Below are positions 44,719 to 56,156 of a stretch of DNA of 64,000 nucleotides, piece by piece. Source of the DNA: Melastoma dodecandrum (lineage: Eukaryota; Streptophyta; Magnoliopsida; Myrtales; Melastomataceae). The translations under genes and the position numbers were made by a program. Position 1 is the stretch's first letter, and the number at the start of each line of letters is the position of its first letter. Under the pieces are notes generated by a model. The model searched no databases. It was not told where the DNA came from and saw only the letters and a list, made by a program, of their open reading frames with translations. The stretch is from contig JARUPY010000364.1 in the NCBI GenBank assembly GCA_029817715.1, positions 23,976 to 87,975 on the forward strand, written 5' to 3'.

Positions 44719-45843
44719 ATGGACTTGTATCCAAGTTCTTATTGTCTCTTCCCCAACTCAATCCCCCAACAATATCAAGATCATGGTGTTCCCATCGCGG
44801 CCGCAGCCGCAAATAGTTTGGGGTTGCCGCCTCTCCTCTATGGCCTTTACCTTCTGAAAGAAAGGGTTGTTCAGATGCAGTCGTTGGTCAGGGTCCTCGC
44901 TGCACCCGATCCTGCCCACCATGAGCCTGCTGTTCTTACCGTAGCTGCGGCCACGATGGGGAGCCTCATCCAGGATATAAAAGGGACGGCAACTTCCATG
45001 ATGTTTTACTGGGAGCAGCTGAACCTCGGCCGAGGTCCATCAGGCTCTGCCGTCTTCCCCATGGCTTCTGGTAATCATAGTAACGATAATAGTGTCATCC
45101 ATGACGATGGGCTTTTCCGGAATGGTCAACTAGGGCTATGCCATAATGGTATTGATAACGTGTATGGCGGCAACTTTAGCACCGGGGAAACTGCCGGAAA
45201 ATCAAGCCCCACATGTCAAAGTCGACCTTACGGGGGATCGTTGTGTTCTGGGCACGCTGCATCGATGAACGGGAGAGTTGATGGTAGGATTATTGATAAC
45301 TTCGAGATAATAGAGCTGGATGTGGCGGACTTGCTGGCGAAGTACTCTCATTTTTGCCATGTCTGCGGGAAAGGATTCAAGCGGGACGCCAACTTGAGAA
45401 TGCATATGCGGGCTCACGGGGATAAGTACAAGAGCAGCGCTGTCCTAAGTAAGCCCGTGAAAAGCATCGAAGACAATAACGGCACGTTTGGGAAGAAGTA
45501 CTCGTGCCCGTGGGAAGGGTGCCGGTGGAACAGGAACCACCCCAAGTTCCAGCCACTCAAGTCGTTGGTATGTGTGAAGAACCACTACAAGAGGAGCCAC
45601 TGCCCGAGGATCTATGTCTGCAGGAGGTGTCGAGGGAAGCGGTTCGCGGTGCTGTCAGATCTCAGGACTCACGAGAAGCACTGTGGGGATGCAGCGGAGT
45701 GGAGGTGCACCTGTGGGACCACATTCTCCCGTAAGGACAAGCTCATGGGCCACGTGAGCTTGTTCGATGGGCATGCACCGGCTGCCAACGACGGCAGGAC
45801 GACGGGATCTGCTCAAATCGGGGAGGCGCACCACGATTGGTAA
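44719..45843 (+). CDS. STOP1/ART1-family C2H2 zinc-finger transcription factor (STOP2-like length)
   Basis: Single-exon gene, 374 aa. It has the diagnostic block ELDVADLLAKYSHFCHVCGK followed by GFKRDANLRMHMRAHGDKYK (finger 1, residues about 195-235). Next comes YSCPWEGCRWNRNHPKFQPL with VCVKNHYKRSHCPRIYVCRR (fingers 2-3). Last is LRTHEKHCG, WRCTCGTTFSRKDKLMGHVS (finger 4). This four-finger layout defines the plant STOP1 family. Its members in Arabidopsis and rice activate genes for tolerance to low pH and aluminium, such as malate or citrate transporters (family knowledge). STOP1 is about 500 aa and STOP2 about 370, so length favours the shorter paralog. Nuclear location is expected. The ATG at 44719 follows an A-rich leader and no upstream in-frame alternative is better. 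No breaks seen. Confidence 0.92.
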   Translation: MDLYPSSYCLFPNSIPQQYQDHGVPIAAAAANSLGLPPLLYGLYLLKERVVQMQSLVRVLAAPDPAHHEPAVLTVAAATMGSLIQDIKGTATSMMFYWEQLNLGRGPSGSAVFPMASGNHSNDNSVIHDDGLFRNGQLGLCHNGIDNVYGGNFSTGETAGKSSPTCQSRPYGGSLCSGHAASMNGRVDGRIIDNFEIIELDVADLLAKYSHFCHVCGKGFKRDANLRMHMRAHGDKYKSSAVLSKPVKSIEDNNGTFGKKYSCPWEGCRWNRNHPKFQPLKSLVCVKNHYKRSHCPRIYVCRRCRGKRFAVLSDLRTHEKHCGDAAEWRCTCGTTFSRKDKLMGHVSLFDGHAPAANDGRTTGSAQIGEAHHDW

Positions 45844-46160
45844 AACATGTCCGACAGCGATATTCTATGGATCCACCAATAGCACTAGAAACAGCACATG
45901 CAATAACACACCACGGCTACACACTATGCCATGTGACCCTCAAATCAATTGTACGGTAAGAACTCAATTTTTATGGGCGATATCTGTACCAACGCAATTG
46001 ATTATGAGCTCGTGATTAACTTAGTGCAATAATTTTTTTAGTAATACAAAATCACTTCAATATGGACTCAGACCATTTGTAACATAGAATGGCGGATGTC
46101 TTTCTCGACAAAATTTTTGTTACAACACTGTAATTCGAGATTTTGTAAAACAATCGAGAC

Positions 46161-46206
46161 AAGAAGAAGAAGAAGAAGAAGAAGAAGAAGAAGAAGAAGA
46201 AGAAGG
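46161..46206. repeat. (GAA)n microsatellite
   Basis: About 15 GAA units in the 3' flank of the zinc-finger gene. Confidence 0.95.
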
Positions 46207-46418
46207 GCTAGACATCACTCTTGCTTGCTTTCCTGCTGACACAATCAGATCCACCCTCTTAACTCCGTGTATAAGTGAACGTTGAAACCCAAACAATATC
46301 CTTCTACAAAATGAGCAAAGTTAACAAGCTACGATCTTCTTAGTGAGAGGTGAATTTCAAACCGCGGCACTGGACGAAAGGTGAATCCCAGACGGCGGCG
46401 CTGAGTTATGACAATTAA

Positions 46419-46667
46419 ATGATCTACATCTTCAAGGTGCTGAAGCAGGTTCACCCCGACATCAGGATATCGAGCAAGGCCATGAGCATTATGAACAGCT
46501 TCATCAACGACGCCTTCGAGGAGCTTGCGCAGGAAGGTTCCAAGCTGACTAGGTACAACAAGAAGCCCACGATCACTTCTAGGGAGTTATAGACCACCGT
46601 CGGTGAGTTATCAAAGCACACAGTCTCCGGAGGCATGAAGGACGTCACCAAGATTCCTAGCTCTTGA
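46419..46667 (+). pseudogene. Histone H2B pseudogene, N-terminus missing
   Basis: The frame reads [20 protein letters not shown], then [36 protein letters not shown] and a TAG where H2B continues. After the stop the frame resumes with GELSKHTVSGGMKDVTK and ends SS-stop, as in plant H2B. The N-terminal tail is absent (an in-frame TAA precedes the start). The premature TAG and a loss of several residues before GEL break the histone fold. No working product is expected. Plant H2B genes normally lack introns, so retroposition and DNA duplication cannot be told apart. Confidence 0.85.
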
Positions 46668-47253
46668 TGGAAGTGCGGTTAGTGCTCCCTTTTTGGGTTC
46701 AGTGGTTGGGTTTGTGCAGCAATGAAGGTCTCGTGGTTAATGGAATGCACGTTTTTGGATCTGTAGTTCTTGTACAAGGTGCGTTTCGAGAACCACCCGT
46801 GAAAACACAGAAGCACTGCAAGAATGTTTTAATGTCGTGTCCAGAAACACCAAACGACAGTCTTAGGAGTACAACTTTGTACTACATGAAATTCCTTGCC
46901 CGAAGGCTTTGGATGACTGACCCGAGATTGTCTCGCCATCCCCGGTTCTTATTGGGGCTTGTTGGATTATGGTGGTGTGGAGCCCAGCCCAGGAGAACAG
47001 GCCGATGGTAACGTAGAGCTCAACCTGCGCTAACACGCCAAGAGCATGTGTGTGCTGGTATCATTCCAGAAGACCATGGACAAAATTGTAATTAGTGGTA
47101 GTGGCTGTTGTAACTGCGGGCTATAAATCGAGCAGCGCACAGTACTGGAGATTGATGTATTCGGTTTTCTGTGAGAAATTAAAACAGAAAGGTTCTGTTC
47201 TTCCTTCTTCCTGCAGATTTATCTTCTTCTTCCAAGGATGTTTTCAGATTCTG
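46668..47253. other. Flank between two pseudogenes
   Basis: An open frame at 46664-47011 has no recognisable domain. The stretch may include the former 3' untranslated region of the H2B copy. Confidence 0.4.
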
Positions 47254-47694
47254 TCAGATTCCACAGGGCTGCTTGTAGTTCAGGGGCCGCCTGAAGAGCC
47301 ATGATGTGCGGCTCAGGGTGATGGATGGCGTAGTGCGCCCATCCACGACTCTGTTGAACTCCGATTGAACGCCACTCATTCTACAACAGACCTCACCCAA
47401 GTTACGTAAAGCATACAGCCGACATTCACTACGAATCAATGACACTGAGCCTTAATCCTAAAAGAGGGACGCAAACTAGGGAAAACAAGCGAGAACCAGT
47501 TACCTCGGAGAGCAGCCGATTCTTGGGCAAGAGCTTCGTGACTTCAGGGGGAAGCACCACATGCCTCCCACACGAAACAGTCCCAGGAAAGGTCGATCGT
47601 CGCCCGACACGACAACACGAAATCAAGCCTAGATCGAAGAATATACAAACCGATACTCGTAAGTGTCGTCGTCGGAGTACTGAATCTGGCCCAT
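47254..47694 (-). pseudogene. CKS1: CKS1-like cyclin-dependent kinase subunit, broken
   Basis: Three exon-like blocks: 47651-47694 (MGQIQYSDDDTYEYR), 47504-47564 (HVVLPPEVTKLLPKNRLLSE) and 47254-47380 ([20 protein letters not shown], then RRPLNYKQ in another frame). Introns are retained, so this is a DNA-level copy, not a retrocopy. Compared with the very conserved plant CKS1, four residues after YS are missing, including the Lys of the phosphate-binding pocket. Val is Ala in GWAHY, the Arg after AIH is His, and one extra base after the codon for Met in PHIM shifts the frame. CKS proteins bind CDKs and help multisite phosphorylation in the cell cycle. This copy is probably dead, or at best a very altered paralog. 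Confidence 0.75.
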
Positions 47695-49506
47695 CCTGGT
47701 TTCCTCCGGAAAAACAACCACTACTGATTCAGATAAAAGGGAGTCCCTGGAAATCAAAGATCCAACACCAATCCAAGGGGTTGTAAACGGAAGGGAAGCA
47801 GGTGTACCTTTTGATGCCCAATGGAAGGCGATCGGAATCCTCAACTGCGATTGTGTGTTGGATTTGTTCTCCAGGGAGGGGAGTGGTTGAAGGGTCTCGA
47901 CACTCGGGGAGTTTTCGGGCATTTCACCGTGGGGGTGAGCCGAATGAGGCCCTCCTAGGGGTGTAGATGTAAATTCACAAGGGACGATCAATAGGACCAG
48001 GTGTAAATGGGGGAGTGCTGGGGGATCGCATGTTGTTCAAAAGTTACTTCGGACATCACACGGCCACGGGCATTAATGAGCTGGGTTTGCCTCGAACATC
48101 CCTTATTCGAATTTGGACTCGTTAAAAAAGTATCGAACTTGAATTTGGGCCTGAGCTTCATCGAGCTTTTGTAATTTAGGTCGAATCCGAAATTTTTTGT
48201 CTGAGTTCGAGGTCGACTCGAAATTCTTTTCAAATTTTTTCTTTTACCTATTTTATATTTTATATTTTTTAAAATTAATTAATTATTTATTTATAAAATT
48301 TATTAAATTGAGCTGGACGGCTTGTCGAGCTAGTAAGTCGGCTGTCCGACTTGATTAAAAGAAAATTAGACCCGAATCTGAGTTTGAGCCTGAGAAAATT
48401 TAACTTTTGTCAAGTTGAACTCTGACCGGGTAGTTGCGAGCTGACTCGGCTCATTAATGGCCACCGTCTTTCCCATGAAAACCAATTACTTCCGGTAGAA
48501 TATCACATCATCTTGAGGTTTACACCCCCTGAGTGTAGTGTTGTTGATTCTAACCACGAATGAGCAAACACAACACTCGCGCTAACGTGGACACATACAA
48601 CTGAAGATGACTAGGAAATGAAATAAAAAGCTTGTTTTTAGTGGCTCATTTGAGGATGAAATTTATTTAAGGATTATGATTCTCATAGTAAATATATAGT
48701 CAGATGGATGGATTCGAACAGCTAGGGCTTATTGTCATTGTGTACTTTATCAAAGAAACTACCGAGTAGACATTGCTTTATGCTGAAGGAAGGAAGATAA
48801 GCTTTTGGAATAACCCAAGTCTGCAAGCCAAGGTGTCCCTAGCCAAAAAGCATTTGTTCGATACCCTCGAAACCCTTCTAATGTTAACTTCAAACATCCC
48901 CTGCTCGCATATTCTTTTGTTCGGTTTCCAAGCGTTAAATTATATAATATAACCAAACTTCGTATAACAGCTTAAGTTTTTAGGTGAAATAATAAAATTT
49001 CAACTTGATTTCAAAGCGCGGTATGTTTTATACGTAATAGAAAAAAATATATAAATTACGACATTATTGTCTCAATCGAAGTTATACTTCATTTTTGTAT
49101 ATTTATGTATGTTTAGGCTTCTCCCCCGATACAAACTCGTGGTATCTCAAGTTGTTTCCCATGATATTCTTTAGGCTAATTGGGATGGGTTAATTAAGTT
49201 GGTTACTCCAAACCCTTCCCTGGGATATTACTTGAGTTCCATCCAAGAAACCCAAAAGGAAACTTTGATAAATACCAAATCACACGTTATTCCTCACAAT
49301 TTGAATTATTAAATTATCACAAACAAGAACAAGAATTGCAAGCTTACTTCAATCCAAAAGCTTACAGCATAAGACAAATGTAATATTGACCCGAACATGC
49401 TTTGAACACTCACTTGTTCCTCCTCTATAAATTCTGAATCTCCTCCGGTCATAATGCACAGCCACCACACGGTCAGGAGCTGAGTTCTGTACGACTTCCC
49501 GATCCC
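47695..49506. other. Intergenic, no gene recognised
   Basis: AT-rich in part (48240-48300). The minus-strand open frame at 47629-47991 is the upstream extension of the CKS1 relic, not a separate gene. The right end is the promoter of the NHL/LEA-2 gene. Confidence 0.45.
49426..49433 (+). promoter_or_regulatory. Probable TATA box of the NHL/LEA-2 gene
   Basis: TATAAATT lies 81 bases upstream of the ATG at 49507, a normal distance for a plant promoter with a leader of about 50 bases. Confidence 0.55.
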
Positions 49507-50181
49507 ATGGCTAAGGACAGCAGCAACTCGCAGCCGCAATCCGTGCGGTCACGGCTCATGAGGTTGGCCTTGATGGTCTTAGTGGGGCTCATTTTCCTAC
49601 TAGGCTTGGTCGTTCTCATTGTCTGGCTAGTCCTTCACCCCAAGAAGTTGCAGTACTCGGTAGAGGACGCCTACATCACCGACTACCACCTCTCCGGGAA
49701 TCACGTCAATGCCACCTACAACTTTCATGTGCAAGCGCTCAACCTGAACAAGAGGATCTCCGTGTACTACGACTCAGCTGAGGTTAAATCTTTTATTTCC
49801 CGGAACTAATCGACCGCGCTATATGAACTCCATGGTTGATAACCCAGAGTTTTATTACAGGTCAGAGTGGAGTACGACGAACAGATAGTGGCGACCGACG
49901 TGATCGATCCGTTCATCCAGCCGAAACGTAACGTGACCGACCTGTACCTAAAGCTGGCATCTAAGGACGCGGCCCTGTCGAGGCACGCTGTCAGGACGCT
50001 GAGGTTGGAGAGGACCGCAGGGTCAGTTCAGCTGGACCTGAAGATCAAAGCCAGGGTTAGGTTCAGGTTCGGGAGGTGGAAATCCAAGGACCGGACCATG
50101 AAGATATACTGCAATCAGGTCGTGGCTAACTGGGCCGTGGGCCGTAGCTTCGAGAGGAAGCACTGCGACGCCAGTTTCTGA
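49507..50181 (+). CDS. NDR1/HIN1-like (NHL) protein with LEA-2 domain
   Basis: Two exons, 49507-49782 and 49861-50181, GT-AG, give 198 aa. A short Ser/Gln-rich cytosolic tail is followed by one strong transmembrane segment (about residues 22-44, LALMVLVGLIFLLGLVVLIV) and then an extracytoplasmic LEA-2 beta-sandwich domain. Typical features are the WLVLHP junction, LQYSVEDAYI, NATYNFHVQALN, ISVYYDSAEVRVEYDEQIV and the C-terminal KIYCNQV. NHL proteins sit at the plasma membrane and are linked to pathogen response or membrane-wall contact (family knowledge). The exact role of this member is unknown. The gene is intact. Confidence 0.9.
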
Positions 50182-51925
50182 TTCCCACGTTCAAGCAACT
50201 AATTTATTCCTCCCCGTCCTCGGATTTTCCTTCTTCATCGTCGATTGGTTTCTCTTTTGCGAATGACTTGCGTGTGAAATGGTGTGGATTTTGTATTTGT
50301 TTGTGTAAATTGTGAACAGAAGGAACACCGCGTCAGTTTGTTTGTTCGTTTGTTGTTTGTTGGTGGGCCGAGAATAGCCCATTAACTCGATAAAGAGGCA
50401 ACCCTGGCCCAAACCCACTTTGTAGGGACAAAGGACAAGCTGGGGATGGAATGAAATGCCCCTAATTTGTCCTTTAGCCAAATTCGGACAGAAACGCTTC
50501 GTGGGGAAACAAGATTTCCCCTGCACTTTGTTTGTTTGGGGGGAGAGAGTAGACATGTGGGGCATAAAGACACAAGAAAAGGGAGGAAAGCAAACAGTCC
50601 CCCCCCCCCCCCCAGTTCTTCTGGTGCACATGTTTGATGACGAGTGGCGAAGAAATAACATAAAAAAAAAAGAAGTATGTAATGAGACAGCAGGGTGAGA
50701 ACAAAAATCACAACGTGGATGCAAGTAATCGAGGGGGAGGCAGCCACAGGTCATAAGCTTTTGGGAGACTTAGATTATTAAACAAGAACTCCAACAATGG
50801 ATAAGTCCTTATTAGCCTAAGGACTTATCACATCGGGGGTGGGATGGGAGGGGCCAACTTCTGCAAAACTTTGCAAGTGGATCGGAAGAGGAGAGTCCTC
50901 CAAAAAAACATCGAGATAACGCAGAGGTCTCAAAAAGCTTAAGCATTGGAACCCCCCCTAAAAGAAATCCTTTTCTCATGCCTTTTTTCCCGGAATGTGA
51001 ACAAATGGGAAAGAATATATACATATAAAAAAAACTACTGAGTAACAATATAGTCAGGAAAAGTTCATATACGAGCTACTGTTTTTTTTTTAATACCTTA
51101 AAAAATGTAACTAACTCGCGGGACACCTGCAACTCACGTGGCCTTCGAACCCCGAAACGGAACGGCTCGTCGAGGGGGATGGTGGGGGGTTCAGGTGAGG
51201 GACACGCGTCTGCCCATGATTGGTCACCAACTACGTTCATGGTTGTTCCTAGACGTCAGTGTTGAGGGGACCTCATTCCTTTGTCTGTCCGAAACTTCCC
51301 TTTTGTTCAGTTTCGCTTTTTCCTTCCTTCCTCCTATACCCTCCCACCCCCCTCCCCCCGGGGTTTCCCCGTTCACATCCCCGCGGGCATTTTTTCCCCC
51401 CAAACTCCGCCTCCTCCCTTTTCCCTCCCTATTCAAAGCAGGTGGTAATAATAAAAATCTCCCCTTTTCGCGCTCTTCCCTCCCAACAGGTAGATTCGGC
51501 TGTCTGTGTTCAGTGGCGCCTTCTTAGCCCCTCTGTCGTAGGTTGCCGATCCAGTTTTGGATTTTTTTTCTGGTTTTTCATTCGGCTGCGGATTCGGATG
51601 ATTTGACTCGACTTTTCCTAGGCGCCCCAAGTGATGTTTTATCGGATTCGCGCAAATCTGGGCCTTCCCCCGTCTTGATCAATTTTTTCTTTTCTGTTTT
51701 CTTGTTGGGTGTTGAAGGTTTTTTTCCTGGAAATGGAGGGTTTTGTTGATTGGGTTTATTTGGGTTATTTGAGATTCGCGGGGGGGGGGGTTAAGTTTAT
51801 TGGGCGGAAATCACTGTTGGATTTGTAGTTGGTGACGATAAATGAAGCTTGTTGTCTGATGCAGATTCTGGGTCTTTTGTGGCTTCCCTGAAGATTGGTT
51901 GAGGACCTGATTGTTACTTAGGAGC
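50182..51925. other. Intergenic and leader of the RING gene
   Basis: No gene is seen. Homopolymers occur at 50599-50613 (C15) and 51780-51790 (G11). The C/T-rich segment 51300-51530 and the T-rich segment up to 51925 look like the 5' untranslated region of the RING gene, perhaps with a leader intron. Confidence 0.5.
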
Positions 51926-54900
51926 ATGGCTGTTACTGGGGTAAGGAATGTTTCGGCGCTTGATTCTTCCTTAGCGAGGGATAGGGTAAATCACGGAAGG
52001 GAGAGTGGCCAGGTGCCTGCTGTTCTGCAAATACCGCGGGAACTCGAGGATGAGCATACAGTGGTGAGTCGGGAAGATGGTTTTGGGGATATATTCTTTC
52101 GACAAGTAAGCAACGGGTCGAGTATCGATTCTTTGAGCAATGACACTTCTGATAGTCAAGCGGAAGACCAAGTGAGTTCTACAGGTGAGTTGACTGGGGA
52201 TGCAATGGGATCAGGTGATGGCCCCGAATCCATGACGCGAGGAGAAAGCTCTGAACATAGCAATAGCCTTGATCAGGAGCGATCCTCTAATTTGGGGGAA
52301 AGTGAGAGAGAAAGAGTGAGGCAGATTTTCCGTGAGTGGATGAGCAGTGGCTCAAAGGAGCGCACATGGGACAATTCAAATGTGAATGGTAGTTTGAGGT
52401 CTGAGTGGCTCGGTGAGAATGAACAAGGGAGGGTCAGGATAATAAGGGAGTGGGTGCATAAAACAAGCCTGGGAACTCCTCTTGGTGAAGACAGAGAAGA
52501 CCAAGCTGCTCAAATTGAATGTGTTCTTGATGGGTCTGTAGTAAATCATAATGACGCAAGAGTTGAAAGTTCACGAAGAGGCATCCGCAAAGTATGTGGC
52601 AGGCAGTTTCTGGTAGACATGCTGAAGCGAGCCGAAGCTGAAAGACAACGAGACATCGAGGGGTTGCTGGCTAACCGGCCAGTTTCACAGTTTGCTCATC
52701 GCAACCGCATTCAGGTACCTGGGGGAACTCAATACATTTTGTGTTATTTTTCTTTAGTGCTACACATTTACTTTGCCCAACACATTCTTTCTTTTTTCCT
52801 TCTGGTCACAGTCTAGTACATGTTCTGGCCTCCTTTTAGTTGCTTCTTTGGTTGTTTCATGGCTAATCAATTAGCATAGTTATCCGAGACTTGAATGCAC
52901 CAATAGCATGGTGTAATTCTCGAACCTCATCTATACGAGGTACTTTGGTGTATTTAATTAATGTGAGTTGAGAATGATAGCACAGGAATGAGGGGAGTTT
53001 TGCCCCGTTGCATTCTGCTGCTGTGAATATGTTTTATCTTAACTCGACATCCGTCGGTCTGGAACTGCACTTTATTGTCCTGCAGTGGAGTCTGCAAGTT
53101 AGTACTGCCGTTTTTTCATTCCTAGAAGACTGGTATTTGTTCCCAACTCATTCATCTTTATTTTCAGTCATTGCTGAGAGGTAGGTTCTTGCGCAATGAA
53201 CCACCTTCCATGAGCAAAACGACAGGTGGATCAGCTTCTGGTGAACTGGGGTTCTTGAGGCAGAGGCAAACGGTATCAGGATTGAGGTACACACACTTTG
53301 GCTTTTATATTCACTTTCATCATGTGGCAATGGTTTTGACATTCTTTTTTCTTGGTCTGGAAGGTCTTAATTATTTATTTCGATCTTAACACAGGGAAGA
53401 ATTTTTATCTAGAATGGACAGCTCGTTGTCCAGCCAAGCAGGCAGTGGCCAATTTGATTCCTCCTCCAACGGTGATGATCTCAATGATAATCAGACAGAA
53501 CACTGCGACCAGGTTGATACATCAGCATCGGAGCATAATTTTGGCAGGATGGAATTGAATAACTCAGTAGAGGGCAGTACCGAATCATTAAACAGTACTG
53601 CTAACTCAAGAAACATCTCTGGAGTATCAGAAGATAGAATACCTGCTACATCTGCGGGCGAGCGATCTGGTGACTGCGTGCAGAATGACTTGAGGGTTAG
53701 AAAAGAACAAAACAGCTCAGATAACATTGATTCTTCTGGCGAGGTCCGTGAGGGAGAAACAATAATGCCTGTAGATAGCAGTGGCGCAGACTTGAGTGTA
53801 ATCCTTGGGGTTGAATCTGATGAAGGAGCGCATTTGGTTCAGGGAGCAGGAGTTGCTTCTGATCATTTGGATCAGGGAGGAACAGAACATTTGGATGTTT
53901 CTCAAGGTGCGGATGAAACTATGCGACCTGAAGATTCTACTTTTGGAGTTCATAATCCTTCCCAAGAGAACTCCTTCCCTGTCGAAGTCAGAGTATTACC
54001 TGGAGTTGCCCACCCTTCCCCAGGTGATGTCCTTTTTAATAGTACTGAGGATTCATCCGGTTGGGAGGCCAATAGAGACCTTCAAGGGCCAACCGCAATC
54101 GAACAAGTTGGCGGTGATGAGGTGATCTCGGAGGATGAGAATATTTCGCAATCATTGCCGGATCAGATAGACGTGCCTTCTGATCAACCGTCTGCTCCAA
54201 ATGGAAGATTCGGTTCATTTAATATGCCAGAAGATGATAATGTGTACAGTGGGGAACTGAGGGAGCTACTGAGCAGGTGAAGTTTTTTTTTCCCCTTTTT
54301 TTTGATAAGCTAATGAAGATTTAAAATGGCAGGCATAGTCACGGTATTCTGTTGTACTTTTGCAGAAGAAGTGTATATAATCTTCTTCACAGTGGGTTCC
54401 GGGAGGACCTCGACCAGTTGTTACAGTCATATGTCGAAAGACGAGGTCAAATGTCGAGCGCGTGGGAGCTTCATGGAAATGCTCCTACCCCTGAAACAGT
54501 AGAGCAGGAGCTAGATCAGCTAACTGGTGATGATGAGCCACAGTTCGATGTCGTTGACGAGCCCCAAATTTCATTACCATCATTGCCCCCACCATCAATT
54601 TACCCTCGATGGGATCAGGGGTTGCACCATGATCGTTGGTCCCCACCGAACTTCCATCAACACCTAGGAATGGTACGGACGCGGGCTTTCGTATTCGCAG
54701 GATCCTGTCCAGTTTTTACGTCTTCGATCCATTCTCTGGCTTCTGACAAGAGTTGTTCTTGCAATTCAACAGCAAGACTGGGACATCATCAACGACTTGA
54801 GGGTGGACATGGCTCGGTTCCAACAGAGGATGAATAACATGCAGAGGATGCTGGAGGACTGTATGGACATGCAGCTCGAGTTGCAGCGGTCTATTCGACA

Positions 54901-55364
54901 AGAAGTATCTGCGGCTCTAAATCGCTCGGCCGTCTCTCAAGGTCAGCCAATCTAGTCCATCCCAACCCAAAAAGAAAAGAGAAAAGAAAGAACAACTGGA
55001 TCATGCCTTCGACGCGATAGAATGAGATTGATGGTTGTTCTGCAGGGGCGTGTGACACTGACTGCAGAGAACAAGAATCCAACTGGGGTAACGTCAGGAA
55101 AGGTCTCTGCTGTATGTGCAGCGAGAACGACATCGATTCGTTGCTGTACAGGTCAAGAGTTATCCCTCGCCTTCGTTCCTCCATTCTGGCTTATCTCCGA
55201 TCTTCCCGTTCCCTCCTGCTACAGTACATTTTCTCGTGTGTTTCAGATGCGGGCACATGTGCACGTGCTCAAAATGCGCGGACGGCTTGGTGGGCAGCCA
55301 AGGGAGGTGCCCCATGTGTCGCGCGCCCGTTGTTGAGGCGATTCGCGCGTACTTCATCTTGTAG
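51926..55364 (+). CDS. RING-type E3 ubiquitin ligase, large plant family with C-terminal RING
   Basis: Seven exons: 51926-52714, 53168-53286, 53395-54276, 54366-54672, 54773-54941, 55046-55151 and 55247-55364, giving 829 aa with consistent phases. The long N-terminal region is Ser/Asp/Glu-rich and probably disordered. It contains [13 protein letters not shown] and a conserved basic block ([20 protein letters not shown]) with [15 protein letters not shown]. Further on are [20 protein letters not shown] and a coiled coil ([19 protein letters not shown]). The C-terminal RING (last ~50 residues) reads [20 protein letters not shown], then TCSKCADGL and [19 protein letters not shown]. The RING should recruit an E2 and promote ubiquitin transfer; substrates are unknown. 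The 3' part is duplicated at 59231-60670. Confidence 0.92.
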
Positions 55365-55886
55365 TATCCGCCCTAAAGACAAAGGACGGACGACCAGTGA
55401 AGAAAGAAGTACCAACCAAAGTCTCATTTCACCAAAGTTTACGAGCTCCTCCGTTTTCCTTACATGCTTGTAAATTGTTGTAATGAAATGACGTCTGTCA
55501 ATATAGAAATTACTATTTATCGTTCAGACGCGGGGGAGGTGAAACGTCCGAGGTCGTGACAAAAGCAAACGAACTTTTGATATGGTAAAAAGGGTTAGGT
55601 GGGTCGGTTGGTTCTGACAGTTATAGGACGCCGAGTAAAACTTATTATTAATATCATTGTTTCATTTTAAGGTAAGTGAAGGAACGAGAATGAAATTAGC
55701 GAATAGACTTAAGACTTTGTACAGTATTGAATTGAATTGAATCATTCAAAAAGCGTATGAGGAAGTTGTCGTGATTGATTTGAATATATGGATATGGATG
55801 GTTGTTGGTTCACCCGACAAGGAAGAAGACGATTCGATTTGTATTGTAATAATATAAAGTCCCTCACATTCCCCCTCTCTGAATCA

Positions 55887-55896
55887 TATATATATA
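55887..55896 (+). promoter_or_regulatory. Possible TATA box of the aspartic protease gene
   Basis: TATATATATA lies about 270 bases upstream of the ATG at 56157, after a C/T-rich stretch. This would imply a leader of roughly 240 bases, so the assignment is tentative. Confidence 0.35.
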
Positions 55897-56061
55897 CACA
55901 CATCCCTTGTTCTTCCAATGCTTGTGTCGGAACGAACCGAGAAACCAAACCCAACTCAACAACGACAACGACAATCAAATCCCGCTTCTCCTTTTCCCTT
56001 CCTCACCGGCGGCAACCCAACTGAAAACCCCTGCCAGCCTTCCCTTTTCTTCATCGGGATT

Positions 56062-56086
56062 CCCCCCCCCCCCCCCCCCCCCCCCC
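56062..56086. repeat. Poly-C run of 25
   Basis: Homopolymer in the presumed 5' untranslated region of the protease gene. Its length is unreliable. Confidence 0.95.
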
Positions 56087-56156
56087 GCTGTCTCCTCCCT
56101 CCAGTTTTGCTTGCTCTGTTTTGGGAAATACAGGGCAGGGGAGGATTCGGGTAACA

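Larger units (their letters stand above)
55365..56156. other. Spacer between the RING and protease genes
   Basis: Contains the RING 3' flank (up to about 55640 matched by the second copy), a TATA-like tract and a poly-C run. No gene is seen. Confidence 0.5.

Noticed and set aside
46664..47011. 115-aa plus-strand frame after the H2B relic
   Set aside because: No recognisable domain, overlaps the presumed H2B 3' flank, and shows no exon partners.
50382..50754. Minus-strand frames over the poly-C run
   Set aside because: Caused by the homopolymer and C-rich sequence; no conserved motif.
51911..51925. Start of the RING protein at an upstream TTG
   Set aside because: The first ATG at 51926 is in frame and suitable; no need for a non-ATG start.
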